Origin: Buxus sempervirens
Lineage: Eukaryota; Streptophyta; Magnoliopsida; Buxales; Buxaceae
NCBI GenBank assembly: GCA_947561395.2
Contig: OX387192.1
Coordinates: forward strand, 5,270,001 to 5,334,000
Direction: 5' to 3'
DNA length: 64,000 bases
Shown here one piece after another: positions 1 to 11,700 of the stretch. Numbering within the stretch: position 1 is the stretch's first letter; the number at the start of each line of letters is the position of its first letter. The position numbers were made by a program, and so were the translations under genes. Under the pieces are notes generated by a model. It searched no databases. It was not told the DNA's origin and saw nothing but the letters and a program-made list of their open reading frames with translations.

Positions 1-250
1 TTTTGATCCTAGATCAATCAACAAGAGATGTTAGGCTTTTGGAAGGAATCAAATGATAGTAGATAAAGAGGAGGAATGTGAGAAGCATTTACATTGAGCA
101 AAAAAAATTTTCACCCTGTCATCGCCGCCATAGTGTTTAGATTTTAATTAAAAGTAAAATAGTTACATTGGTATATATATCAAGTTTTGAAGAGGGAAGG
201 CGTTAATTTCTTATAAGTACAAAATATATATATATATATTTTGCTTTTGA

Positions 251-465
251 AATTTGGGGTATCCGAGCCAGCTTGCGCGCACCACGACTAATCCCCAAGG
301 GCTTGTGCAATCCCCCTGTCTTACACAAACCGGGTAATTACCAGGCCAAAAGCCCTAGGGGTAGCCCCAAAGAATTGATAGCACCTGAGAAGTTTTGAAC
401 CTGAGACCTTGGAGGGAGCATACCCCCAAGCCCCAAGCCTTGACCACTAGGCCAACCCTTTGGGG
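251..465 (-). mobile_element. tRNA-derived SINE
   Basis: Read on the minus strand, this 215-bp unit starts with a tRNA-like head. An A-box-like TGGCCTAGTGG lies at 454-444 and a B-box-like GGTTCAAAACT at 401-391, spaced as in an internal RNA polymerase III promoter. The body continues to about 251 and is followed by a simple AT-rich stretch. Seen: both boxes, their spacing and the short length. Inferred: a plant tRNA-type SINE. Target-site duplications are not clear, so the ends are approximate. Confidence 0.6.
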
Positions 466-1066
466 TTAAAATACGTGGGACGGGGGCAAAATATGTTGGT
501 GTGCAAAATATGTTGAAGTGGCTATACGTGCAACACACATACCCTCTCACCAGTTTAGGAAAGGAACCTGATAGCCTATTTGGGCCTAGTTGACATTAGG
601 AATGTATCTCGCTTCGATTTGTCCAATTTAAATCTAGGGTTTGCAATGGTTCGATTAAAACCAATAAATCGAATTGAATTGAACCTATTAAGGTCAGCTT
701 TGGATTTTTCTTAATTGATTTTTGTTTGGTTTCAATTTACTAGGGGGCTGCAAGCGCTACGCGCGTAAAAAACGTGGGCCCCACTAAGATAAACAGCTCA
801 AGATAGTTACAACATGTTTAAAATAGTGGGGGATTGTTTTGTTTAGGAAGTGCAATGTTTGGAAAAAGAAAAGGGGAGCCCGATTCTTCTATTACGGCTT
901 CCCATGTGCCCATTGTGTTACGTTCGTAGGAGCGTTACACGTATCCTGTTAGATGGGACCCGCCTAACAGATGGGAGATAGCGTTAACGGCCTTTTTTGG
1001 TCTTCGTTAATGTACTTTTTTAAGAAAAAAATTAAAACAAAACTAAATAAAAACCCCAAACACAAA

Positions 1067-1196
1067 ATGAAAGTTACAAATCAAAATTTGAGCCTCCTCT
1101 TCCTCTTGGCTATTCATTTTGGAGTCCCACCTGCCGTGCAATCAGAAACTTGCAATCGCGATTTACCATTAAGTCCGCTTTACAACCATCCAATAG
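1067..1196 (+). other. Exon-like ORF inside the MULE
   Basis: From the ATG at 1067 the reading frame gives a hydrophobic N-terminus (MKVTNQNLSLLFLLAIHFGV) followed by a polar segment with a cysteine. This resembles a secretion signal plus the start of a mature protein. At 1197 the frame meets GTAATC, a plausible splice donor. Pack-MULEs commonly carry such first exons from host genes. The parent gene is not recognised and expression is unknown; the resemblance to a signal peptide could be accidental. Confidence 0.3.
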
Positions 1197-1244
1197 GTAA
1201 TCGTCAGATCTCTTTCTGCTTCCTCTTTTGTTTAATTAAAAACG

Positions 1245-1640
1245 TTATATGACGATGAATACACTGGTATATTTGATAAAAAACAGATATGCGATGAGTA
1301 ATTGGTATATAACAAGGAAAGATAGTGCAACAAAAATGTTACATCAAGCTGGTATGCGTCGATGAATAACCTGGTATATTTGATTAAAAAATGGTATATA
1401 ACTCATTAATAATTGGTATATGAGAATAAAAAGCTTGTGTACAAAAACGTTAGATCAAGCTAGTATGCAACGATGAATACGCTGGTATGTTTGATGAAGA
1501 ATTGGTATATGACAGGGGAAGATAGTGCAACAAAAATGTTACATCAAGCTAGTATGTCACGATGAATAGCTTGGTATATTTGATGAAAAATTGCTATATA
1601 ACCGATGAATAATTGGTATATGAACGTAAGATGATTTTGT
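1245..1640. repeat. Degenerate tandem repeat inside the MULE
   Basis: The motifs TGGTATATTTGAT, AATTGGTATATGA and ATGTTACATCAAGCT recur in the same order about every 90-110 bp, giving three to four diverged units. Nothing in the repeat is coding. It fills most of the MULE interior. Confidence 0.6.
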
Positions 1641-2236
1641 CATTCAATATGTAACTCGATTCGATTAAAGAACCCTCTAAGAAAGAGGCAAACAATGGCA
1701 AGACTTGATTCCCCAAAAGTATGCTAACAATAAACTCCTAAGAAAGATGCTAACAATGGCGGGTTGAACTCACCAAAACCCGTCCAAAATGTTGTTCCCT
1801 TAGGTGTCAAATGAAATGAGCTCGTTTTCAGATTTAAAATATTTAAAAAATGGTGCGTCCAAGCATTTTGCATTACTTTTGTTTTTTTAATTCAAAAAAC
1901 TTTTGAAACGGGTGTTAGAGACTTAGAGTTAGACGTTTGCGTCTTTTTTTCGTGGGGCCCATCTAATAGGACACGTGTAAGGTTTGCATGAATGTAACAC
2001 AATGGGCACAGAGAAACCGTAATAGAAGAATCGGGCTCAGAAAATGGGGGCCAGAATCTGGAGGGAATATTCCCCCCTCTTCTCTTTATAAATAGTATAG
2101 ATAGATGCCATATAAAATTGATTTTGTTTCAGTTTTGTTTGATTTTTGAAGCCAACCCAAAACCAATAACATAAATGTTCAATTAGTTAGATCACCAAGG
2201 TCCAACTAGGGGTTGTTGAGTGTAAGTTAAAACAAA

Positions 2237-2467
2237 CTAGTAGGGATGCACGTGTAGTATTACACGTGGAGAGTGGGAATGGGAAGAGGAGAAGTGAGGG
2301 AACAGTTACAGACTGATTGGGTTTTGAACAAAAATGCTGAATTTAGACGGGTATAGCATTGTATTATTGAAACCCCAAATTACCCAGGGAATGGGCATTT
2401 TGGGGAAGAAGTGAATTGTTTTATGCATGCTTCCTAAGGGGCCTTCTCGCGTTAAATATAATACAGA
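2237..2467 (-). mobile_element. Small Helitron of a second family
   Basis: The minus-strand element starts TCTGTATTATATTTAACGCG at 2467 and ends CTAG at 2237, between host A (2236) and T (2468). A subterminal hairpin CACGTGTA-GTAT-TACACGTG lies at 2249-2268, a few bases before the 3' terminus. The 5' region (GGCCCCTTAGGAAGCATGC) is shared with the Helitron piece ending at 37191, which supports a separate family. Non-coding, 231 bp. Confidence 0.6.
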
Positions 2468-3056
2468 TAAACTTAACTAAACCAAACTTGATAAGTTGAT
2501 ATTAGGCTTGTATTAATCAGTTTCCATTCGGTTCGGTAATCTGTTCGGTCTCAATTACTGTCAAAACTAAAACCAAAACTGAACCGTTGCCATCCTACAT
2601 AGATCAGTAGAATTGTTTGAATTTGGAAGGATGCAAATTTTGTGGGTGTTATCAAGGGCAAGTCCCCCAGAAATTTGGAACTAGTGATGGTGCTTGCAGA
2701 TCAAAGAATCTTAGTGAGACTAAAGAAGTCCATTTGTAGTTGTCTTCCATGGAGTATGATCATAGACCAAAGACACAAGTCACCTTCTCTTTCACTTAAG
2801 TACCCATTAAAGATTTTGCATATTATCTTGTGGAGTTACAATATAAATGCCATTATCTTCTAGAACAGGAGTACATGGTCCATCACAATAAATTAAACAT
2901 ATTTATTTAGTAATAATAACAAAGTTGACTGAAGAACTTCTCCTTATAATGCAATCTTCTTACTGAACCCTGCAATGCAATCTTCTTACTGAACCCTGCA
3001 AAAGAAGGAAAAAAAAAAGGAAAAAGAAAAGAAACCAGTAAGTTATACAAGAACAC
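2468..3056. other. Intergenic, no gene seen
   Basis: AT-rich sequence downstream of the lipid-transfer protein gene, whose 3' UTR and polyadenylation region must lie at the right-hand end. A 26-bp unit (TGCAATCTTCTTACTGAACC and following bases) is tandemly duplicated at about 2948-3001. The short ORF at 2642-2863 has no recognisable features. Confidence 0.4.
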
Positions 3057-3114
3057 TCATACACACATATACACCGACACACACACGCAGACAGAGAAAT
3101 TAATGGAGGTGGCT

Positions 3115-3456
3115 TTACTTGGAGCAGTCAATGTCACCAGAAATGGGTGGGATTCCAATGTGCAATCCACACTTGCCAGGAAGAGTAGTGGCGCGTGATC
3201 TATTGAACGGTCCAACAATGGCGGCCTCATGTTTAAGGCATTGACAGACAGCCACTCGATCATTCCTTCGTTGTGAGACGCTCTCGATGTGCTTGAGCCC
3301 ATTGCAACAAGCGTTCGACGGATTGGATGCTCTCCCACCAACGTATGCCAGACATGGGATCAAGTCCAGGATTACTTCCCTACAAGAAGGTGCAGCGATG
3401 GCGGAGTGAGAAACCAGAAGGATCAGAACTCCCAGAAACATAACAAAGCGAGCCAT
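3115..3456 (-). CDS. Non-specific lipid-transfer protein, type 1
   Basis: This encodes a 113-residue precursor of a small secreted protein that binds lipids in a hydrophobic tunnel, typically in the apoplast or cuticle. Residues 1-21 form a signal peptide with a hydrophobic core, with likely cleavage after the AIA/AA region. The mature part carries the full eight-cysteine motif at residues 25, 35, 50-51, 71, 73, 96 and 111 (C-X9-C-X14-CC-X19-CXC-X22-C-X14-C), the spacing of type 1 nsLTPs, and ends DCSK. The length is normal for the family. The start is the first Met and leads straight into the signal peptide. The AAG TAA end overlaps a good splice donor (AA|GTAAAG). Type 1 LTP genes often have an intron exactly here, so the last one or two residues may come from a second short exon. 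It has no operon-like neighbours. The frame is intact and it is likely a functional host gene. Confidence 0.85.
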   Translation of the reverse strand: MARFVMFLGVLILLVSHSAIAAPSCREVILDLIPCLAYVGGRASNPSNACCNGLKHIESVSQRRNDRVAVCQCLKHEAAIVGPFNRSRATTLPGKCGLHIGIPPISGDIDCSK

Positions 3457-3537
3457 AACTGTGACTGCACTTGATATTGTAAAAGCCTGTTAAAGAAGGA
3501 AGCGATTCTGAGTTTCTAAGCCCCAAGTGATGATACA

Positions 3538-3545
3538 TATTTATA
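3538..3545 (-). promoter_or_regulatory. TATA box of the lipid-transfer protein gene
   Basis: The minus strand reads TATAAATA 82 bp upstream of the ATG. This would put transcription start near 3510 with a leader of roughly 55 nt, normal for a compact LTP gene. Position and sequence are seen; use is inferred. Confidence 0.5.
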
Positions 3546-3599
3546 TGTGCAGGTGTGGACCAGAATATGCCTGTTTTGTTGGCTAAATACCGGCCATGT

Positions 3600-5634
3600 A
3601 AGTGTCATGCTCCATGAAACAAGGAGAAGTTCTTATTCTCATGCATTCTGTGTGTGCTTTCTTTAAAAATTATGGGGAAACAAAGGAGAAAGAGGATGGA
3701 AACTTGCATGTAGATGATAGAAGGGAGGATGAATGCATCTGAGTAGATGTTTTGAATGGTTAGCGCATTACATATCTAAAGGTGTTTTAATTTTGTAACT
3801 GCAACCTGTTAACCAACATTGCATATAAAAGCTTAAGCTTATAAGTGAAGGGGTAACTATGTATATGAGAGGGTCCGAATACAATATCTCAATACTCCAC
3901 CGAACGCGTGACTTTGGACATGATTAACGTATATGGGGAGGAAAAACATATGGGACATATATATGCACCTTGAATACATATATATAAATGCCACGGTAAC
4001 TCGCCCCGGGAGTCAAATACTAGACTTTCCGCTTTGACACCATGTTGAACAACCGTTATGTAAACATAAAAGCTTAATTAAGATGATAAGTGAATGTGTA
4101 ATTATGCATATAAAAGGGCCAAATACAATATCTCAACACAACAATACAAGACAAGGGATGCCACAAGTTGGCATCGGCGCCCCACAAAGTAAGGTCCCAA
4201 GAGGAAGAGACTAATTACATACCTCACATTTGACATTTTTCACACACTTGTGTGTTATGTTGGTGTGGATAAACAATAGATATGCATCAATGGCATCTAG
4301 ACTACTTAATTTGGAATAAAATTGAAGGCTTATTATATTTAGGGTTGATCATTGGGTGGACTTGTACGAGCTTGGGCCAAGCGAAAGGTCATATATAAGC
4401 CATATGGTCTTTGTCCAAGCTCACCCAAGTCAAACATCGGGCTTGTTCTTTATGACCAAGCCTATCCAAAGAAAGACATCTAAAAACCCAAGCCTGAACG
4501 AGCTTGCCTTGACTATGATTACTTATACATCTAGTTTCAAAAAAAAAACTAGGCCTAATTTGTTTTTTTTTTTCCCTTCTAATAACTAAAAGAAATTAAT
4601 GTTTGGGTTGAGCGAGACAATAAGTATTACAATTCGCATGGTACCTTTCTAAGATTATAAGGAAAAATATGAAATATTGAAGTAGCAGAAAACCAATAAA
4701 AATTTAAATTTTTAACATGTGCATATAACATCGAGCTAAGAAGGGCCGGCCAGAGGTTTCTCAAACATGACCAAGCTCGCCCAAAAATTTTTTGGGCTTT
4801 AAAAAGCAATCCAAGCCCAGCTCTATGGTCAACAAATCCATGACCAAGCTTGTTCAAGAAAGGGCCTGTCACCTTGGCTTGGGCGACTCGTAATTATATT
4901 GTTACCTTAATCATATACCCATATTTGAGTGCAAAGAATGTGGATTGTAACTTTGCAATGTCTTCTGTAATGTGAGACATACATATAACGAGTAACCCTG
5001 ATGACCAAAGAAACCTGCCACTGGTCCTGCGGTGTCACCCATTGCAAGAGACATTTCAGCAGGCTTACATTACATTGTAGAGGATTTTTTTTGCCGCTTT
5101 TAAATATCAACCATCTCCCTTTCGTAATGGAAAACAATAGTTCCCAGTCACTAATAACAACAAGAAGGTGGCGGTTGATATTAATTATGATCCCTTTCAT
5201 ATATATGAGAAAATTATAGGAAAACCCTCCTTTTGGGGGACTGAATTTTTCCTTAAAGGCATGTACTTCTAAGTTAAGTCAGTAGGCTAGCTTTCTTTTG
5301 GTGAAAACTTATGAAAAAGACCTCACATGAATAGAATATGAGTACTAATTTCTAAATCATATGGGAATACAAGCAATAATTATAGTAGAATACTAGCACA
5401 GTCATAGGAGGATAGAAGCATAATCGTAGTAAGATACAATTATAATCATATAGGAATATAAGCAAATATGATAATAGGATACAAGCAAGTGGGGGTAAAT
5501 TTGGAACTTCGGACTCGCATACTGTTCATGTGAGGCTTTCTCAATAATTTTTCATTAAAAGGAGGTCTATAGACTTTTAAATTTAAAATACAAGCCTTGA
5601 GGGGAAAGGTATCTCTAAAAAGATGCCTTTTCCC
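3600..5634. other. Intergenic, relics only
   Basis: No gene was found. Between about 4335 and 4890 the two ends carry loosely inverted sequences rich in AAGCTTGGGC/GCCCAAGC words, suggesting an old fold-back element. The rest is AT-rich with short ORFs that have no recognisable domains. Confidence 0.35.
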
Positions 5635-6408
5635 TAGAGCTGTAAATCTAGCCCTGACCGCCCAACCTAACCCAAATAAGAGCCCGAAATGAGCATTGAA
5701 TTTGGGTTTGGGTTGGGTTTCATTTCAAACCCAAAGTTGAGTTTGGGTTGGGGTTGGGTTCAAGCTATACAACCCGAAAAGCCCAAAGTTAATGTTGAAT
5801 ATTTAGTTGTATATACATGTATCATTGTTTTCTTTTCCTTTTATATTGTCATTGTATTTATGTAATCAACTATTAAACATAAACTATTAACATGTGATAA
5901 TAAGTTTATGAATTTTTGACAAATGAATAATTTTATACTCAAATATATATACATATATGTGACAATGAATGTGATATTTGAGAGCACATACTCTATAAGA
6001 AAGATTGTGCAAAACCACAAATATAGTGAGCTAGTATTATATTTTAAAATTTTTAAAGAAATAAATTAATTAAGTGTGTTTTTCCCAAATTCAATGGACA
6101 AATCAAGAGGAATTTGAAATATTTGCATTTATAACAAATAAACATAAAAGCATGTTGATAGACAAATTAATGAATGATATTCCAACATTTTGTAATTATA
6201 ACAAAAATTGTAAAAAAATTCAAAATCTTACATTTTGTTTGGACCAACCCGAACCCAGTCCGAACTCAAACAATAATGTTTGGGTTGGATTTGGGTTTAG
6301 TGAGTTTGGGTTAGGGTGGGTCAACGATGAGTTTAGGCTAATAAATCCTAGATTTGGTTGAGCCCAAACTCTCGTAACCCAACCCAACCCGCCCTACTTA
6401 CACCTCTA
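5635..6408. mobile_element. Non-autonomous hAT element
   Basis: The element starts TAGAGCTGTAA and ends with the inverse of TAGAGGTGTAA, matching the hAT terminal pattern. It is flanked by 8-bp direct repeats CTTTTCCC (5627-5634) and CTTTTCTC (6409-6416), the hAT target length, with one mismatch. Subterminal regions are rich in GGGTTTGGGTTGGGTT words, inverted at the other end (AACCCAACCC). No transposase was found; the ORF at 6074-6361 is not recognisable. Confidence 0.65.
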
Positions 6409-6922
6409 CTTTTCTCGTAGTTCTCCCTGTACATTTATGGGCTTGCATGTCCATGATGTGATCTCATTAAACGGTGGTTTCGTATAGGCTAGACACCAAT
6501 TGACTCCGTTCAACGAACTAAGTACACACACCATTATAATGCATGGCTAACCGCAACAAACGTGGACTGAATCTGGGCTTGCAAAAAAGAGAGCAATGAA
6601 ATAAATGCTTCTCAGAGAAAGACAATGACAGTTTTTGCCTAAACTTAAAGTCGAATTTGCCTAAATTTAAAGTCGAATCTGTGGTCCATTTGAACAGATA
6701 GAAACACCATAGTTTGTCATAAATGTTTCAAAGTAATTTTATTTTGTTGCATAAATGTTTCAAAGTAATTTTATTTTGTTGAAAAAACAAACATAAAAAA
6801 AAAACAAACAGGAAATAAAAAATCAAAGTAAACAAAGACACATGATTTTTGTGGTTCGGTAAAAATGCCTACGTCTATAGATGATGAAAGTTTCTTCACT
6901 ATGTCTATGAAAATAAGGTTAC
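6409..6922. other. Intergenic sequence next to the LTR element
   Basis: No gene was seen. About 32 bp (AAATGTTTCAAAGTAATTTT and following bases) is tandemly duplicated near 6720-6781. The last five bases, GTTAC (6918-6922), are the left target duplication of the LTR retrotransposon. Confidence 0.4.
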
Positions 6923-8315
6923 TGTGAGACATGGGAAAAAATCAATCTAATGATTTCCTCAATCATCACACGGGATTATATAAAACAAAGAGTCGCCACC
7001 ATTCAATTTAGGTGTGAATGGACACCAAAATATCAAATAAGCACAAAAGGCAAATTTTAGGGCAAAATAACCCTCCTTTAAAAACAACCAGAGATGGGTA
7101 AGGGGATTAAGTTATGAACAGGGGAAGGTGTTAGGCACCCCTATTCATCCACACAAGGTGGTTGCCAGGCATTGTTCATGTTAAATTAAAGGAAAAAGCT
7201 TGCTATAAAAATCAGGAAAAATCACAAAAAAGGGCAAAAATATATGGTTTTTTCATATGAATAGTCTGATTGATCCAGAACTATCAAACATGATTATACC
7301 ATTCCTAGGGTTTCATGATCAAAACAAATTTGAGATAAAATCAAATAAAATCAATTTAAAGTGAAAAATCCAAAAATCTGGCTTCAAGTCAAAATTCTAG
7401 AAATCTAGAAAAATATGATTTTTATAAAATATTTCAAAATTGAACTTGAATAGTCCAGGACATAGATAAAGCCCAAATTTCACATTTAATTTGAAAATCA
7501 AAACCAAAAATACCCACGTTGATGAAAAACACCAAAAGGGGAGAATTTAGACCGTAGGGTCTTCTCTCAATAATGAAAAACAATTTAAAAACCACATCAT
7601 GAAACCCTAGATTTTATTTTCAGGCTTCTAGATTCAGATCTATCATATTGATCATGATAAATCCAAGATCCTAGCCTAAAATCACAAAAATCACAAAAAC
7701 AGTGCTGTAGGTGCAAATATGTGAAAAATCCAAATTTTATCAAAAAGTGGGGATCTCATGCTATAAACATCATAGATTCATGTTATTCATTCAGATATAT
7801 CATAAAAAGCATTAAAACATGATCAAGATATCAAAAACAGTCACATCTCACAGATTAGAGCACATGGGGGTCTACCCTACGGATCCACATGTTCCCCTTT
7901 CCCCTAATTCTCTCTTCACGTTTTACGGCTAGAGAGACTCTTGAGGTACTTGGAGATAGGTTTGGTTACACAAACACAATCACAGGCCTTATTCTATGAA
8001 AAAAAAGAAAAAAACAGATATGGGGTTCTATTCTAGGAATCCACCTGTTCCCCTTTCCCCTAGTTCTCTCTTCACGTTTTACGGCTAGAGAGACCCTTGA
8101 GGTACTTAGAGACAAGTTTAGGAATACAAAAACAGATATGGCCTTATTCTACAGCAATAGAGATGATCCTATTACTTCTAGAATTGAAGACAGAAAATAA
8201 AAAGGGATAGGGGACTTACCTGGATTGAGCAAGCAGAGCAGCAGGGATTCCTATTCTTCTCTTAGAGCTCTTGATTCTTCAAAATTTCGTGGCCCTTAGC
8301 TAGAGGAGAGAGCCT

Positions 8316-8325
8316 CTATTTATAG
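8316..8325 (-). promoter_or_regulatory. LTR TATA box
   Basis: CTATAAATAG on the minus strand, about 413 bp from the LTR 5' edge, is the likely core promoter at the U3/R boundary. The identical site in the 5' LTR is at 17947-17956, which would drive the element's RNA. Confidence 0.55.
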
Positions 8326-8525
8326 ACACACCCAGGGGCAAGGTTGGTTCAGGGTTTGGCAAGATAGAGTTTCAGTTTGAGTTAAATACAAGATAATACC
8401 CATCCTTTATCCACAAAGATAAATGAGATAATTCGAACAGATAAATAAGAGAATTCGCTTATCCAAGAGAGATATTTGGGTGCAGATAAGGCTCAAAAAT
8501 CAAAAAGGTAAAATTCGCACAAGAC

Positions 8526-8644
8526 CCCCGTGCCCGTATATATATTACGGTCGCGCCCTGCCCGTATTATTAATACGGGCACGCCGTGACCGTATATCAA
8601 CTGCAGGTATGACCAGACCGTAAACAAAATACGGTCATGACCAG
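8526..8644 (-). repeat. Palindrome array in U3 (CCGTAT/ATACGG), 3' LTR copy
   Basis: Short sense and antisense copies of a GCCCGTAT/ATACGGGC and ACGGTCA-type motif alternate at least seven times in about 120 bp, able to pair with each other. The array lies about 200 bp upstream of the LTR TATA box. The 5' LTR copy is at 18161-18276. Confidence 0.6.
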
Positions 8645-8738
8645 TTTGGCCAGATTTTATACTTTTTTGACCTGTTTCAAATCCCAATTAATATTTTCAA
8701 TTATTTTCTCATTTTTAGTGCAATTTGGGGTGTCTACA

Positions 8739-8755
8739 GCTGCCTCCTCTTTGCT
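8739..8755 (-). other. Polypurine tract of the gag-only element
   Basis: The minus strand reads AGCAAAGAGGAGGCAGC directly before the TGTAGACACC start of the 3' LTR, where plus-strand DNA synthesis is primed. The second Tat-like element (61825-61840) has a very similar tract ending GGGGGGCAGC. Confidence 0.65.
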
Positions 8756-11700
8756 GGTAATTGGAACCAATTACAAGCAGAGAGCAAAAAAGACCCACCA
8801 ATTGCACTTTCTAAGACTTTTGTCTAACCAATTGCACTTTGCAAGGATCAAATGGATGATTTTATGAAAAAGAATTTATTTTGGAAGATTTGCTAAGAAG
8901 TCCCTCAGCTTAAGGGCCAAATCCTCCTCTCTCCTCTCACTGAGCTCTCGTGGCTATGAAGTGAGATTTGAGACAAAATTTTTAAAACAAAAGTGGGTAA
9001 GGTGGCAATCCTTGCAACTTACAACTAATATAGACATTGATCTCCTGATAAGTGCGGAGAAAATAATAAAAAGGACAATTTTTCTGGGTGGCCTGCAGTT
9101 GTAGCACAATGAACAGCAAAGAACAGACACAACTCAAAATTGCACATTTGAAAAACATCTCATTAATTGAACTTGCTTTGGTCCAACAAAGAAATGATAA
9201 AAACATGGATTCGAAGATAGCCAATGAAACCCCTGCTTGAGGTCTGATGGGGTGGCGTCTCTTCCGTATCTCAGATTCTCTTGGAGCTCTCGTGGCTATG
9301 AAAAGAAATCTGAGACAAGCAAATTTTGAAAAGAATGTGGATTTAAAATTGACCACTGCAAACTCAATTGATTTTGATGTTTTTCACTTTTTGAATTTTC
9401 CTGATTGATTTTCTTATTTGATATACCTGGGTGCCATTTGATGCCCGAACCTATGCTTGAATATTTTGCAACTTGCTTTTGCTTCTTTACCTTCTTGCTC
9501 TCTCAATAACGATGTATGTGCCCTTACTGCCCATAACCTGTCTTTATGCTTTTTAATTGCCCAAGTGAGTGCCCTCATCTTGATTGATGGATCATGATCT
9601 GTTGATCTAACCTCATGCCTTTACAACCCATGATCTGTCTTTCATGCCTTCTTGCTGCCCCAGTAAAATCCTTCTTCATGATTGTAGAATTGGGAACCCT
9701 TGTTTAATGAAGAAAACATGCCATTGCTTCGAAGCCTTTTTTTTTTTTTTTTCAAATTCGAAGACTAAAGCTTGATTGCTTCTTCTAGATGTTGGAATCC
9801 ATTCCAATGAAAACCCAGAAGGAAAGACACTGAACATGCCCCGGTTTTGATTATTTGAGTATTTGCCCCTCAGTAGAGATGATCCTCTTTTTTCCTTTTT
9901 TTTTCTTCTTTTTTTTTCTCTTTCTCTTCTTTTTTTTTTTTTTAACCTTTGCCAAAAAGAAACCCTAATAGAAGAATGCAAATGCAGACATAAGAAAATA
10001 TGTTTTATACTAGCGGCCTCAAAATTCTCTAATGCTTACAAAACCAATGTTTTATGAAAAGATATAGATTCTCATCATAGGCCAAAAATATTTTTTTTTT
10101 GCTTTTTTGTGTTTTTATATTTTTTTGAAAAAATGATCCAATCACTTATTAGCATATAGTTCAAAAGAATTAAAATCAAGTTGAATAATGAGAAGATTAT
10201 TTCAGAAAATGAAGAAAGACCAAAATCAACCTTTGGAACCTTTAGAGTCATCCCCATGACCATCGGCTTGTCAATTGATGCTCCAGATATGACGACTCTT
10301 TCAATCTGACTATTTTTCCCCAGTCTAGAAAGACATTTTCCTTCATCCAATTGAAGAGCAATTGTTTCTCCATTGTATCCATGATATGAGAATTTATGAC
10401 TGCAACTTCAGCAATAATTTCCTAATGGCAATTTTGATGGCCATCAACTTGTTCATAGATGATTCATATTATAGCTTTGATTATGTTGCTTCAGTCTTGA
10501 AAAAAGAATTTTCCTTAATCACTTGATGTGTGACTGTATCTCAAAATAACCTTCAATATGAGGACTTCATTTGGATCTATACCAATTCTGGACTTTCCTC
10601 TCTGACGATTTCTTTCTTATAGATAGCTGATTATTTGCCATGTAGCGCCCTTCCGGGTTTTCACTACATTTTCTCCATTTTTTTCCTTTTTTTTCTTCTT
10701 TTTTTCTTCTTTTTTTTTTATCCTTCATCACCAGCAACTATGTAGTCAAAGCTGCCTTAATTCAAAATTTCTTAATCAAAGAGGACTTATGAATGGGACG
10801 AAATGAAGGCTTGGTGTTAGTTTAGAAAGAAAAGGAATAAAAGGCTCAAATACCATATGATCAAATGGGTTAACTGAAATTGTAATTTTGAAGGCATTTC
10901 TTCCCTTGGAATGAATACAAAATTGCTCCCAGTAATGAAGTTCTTCCCTCAATTTGATTTCTTCATTTGAAACTTATTCTCCAGTATTGAACTTCTTTTT
11001 TTTCCATTCTTTTCTTCACAATTTTGAAGACATTCTCCAAATAGCATTTGATTATCTTTTTTTTCTTTCTTTTTCTCTTTTTTTTTCATTTCTTTGCCCC
11101 ATTTTCTGAAAACATATTCAAAATCCCTTTTGAACTTCAATAATTGTCCCTTCATTCCCTTTTTTTATACCTTAATAAATTTGCCCCAGTGTAGGGTTAC
11201 AATTCTCAGTTTAGGTTACTTGGAAAAATGTATCAAGCTCAAAGGGTCTAACTAGGGATTTCAAAATTTTTGAGGATATAAGAAAGAAAGGCCTCTTATC
11301 ATTTTAAGAAAAGTTTGAATTTTCAGACTTGGTAGAGTTGCACTACATGACAGGCTCAGGATTTTTTTCTTAATCACCTTCTATCAAAATAAAAGCATCT
11401 TCAAATAGAACCTCTGTTATGAACAAGTTCTTCACCTTTTGATCAATCTTTTGAATTTGGATTCTTTCCATCAAATGATGCCCAATTCTATTTCCAACGA
11501 AAATGTCAAATCTTCTCCCATATTTTCAAGTGCAAAGCCCTAAAATTTCTTCAAACAATATTATCAACTTCCCTTTGAACGAATCAGCAAGTGGTGCAAT
11601 TCTTTCTGTATTCTAATGAAGAAACTTCAAATCTTCTTCTATCTTTACTGTTGAAGACTGTGGGTCATCTTTGGTTCCAAAGGCCATAAAATTGGTCACT

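Larger units (their letters stand above)
876..2038. mobile_element. Mutator-like element (possible Pack-MULE)
   Basis: Terminal inverted repeats of about 85 bp begin GAGCCCGATTCTTCTATTAC at both ends (876 inward, and 2038 inward on the other strand). They are flanked by 9-bp direct repeats AGAAAAGGG (867-875) and AGAAAATGG (2039-2047) with one mismatch. Long TIRs with a 9-bp target duplication are the Mutator signature. Comparison with the family copies at 18646 and 38837 shows that the Helitron sequence is continuous without this insert. There is no transposase, so the element is non-autonomous. Its interior holds an exon-like ORF (1067-1196) and a tandem repeat (1245-1640). Confidence 0.75.
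740..2101 (-). mobile_element. Non-autonomous Helitron, interrupted by a MULE
   Basis: The minus-strand element begins TCTATACTATTTATAAAG at 2101 and ends in CTAG at 740, lying between host A (739) and T (2102), as Helitrons do. Just inside the 3' end is the GC-rich palindromic stretch (around 747-768) that forms the subterminal hairpin. Other copies of this family lie at 18646-18835, 38837-39091 and 49996-50168. Without the inserted MULE (876-2038) it would be about 200 bp, like the other copies. It encodes nothing, so it must have been mobilised by an autonomous Helitron elsewhere. Confidence 0.7.
6923..8738 (-). repeat. 3' LTR of the gag-only element
   Basis: A 1816-bp direct repeat of 16552-18370. 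On the minus strand it starts TGTAGACACCCC after the polypurine tract and ends at 6923, next to GTTAC. A TATA box lies at 8316-8325 and a palindrome array at 8526-8644 upstream of it. Downstream of the TATA box there is no long ORF. Confidence 0.9.
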
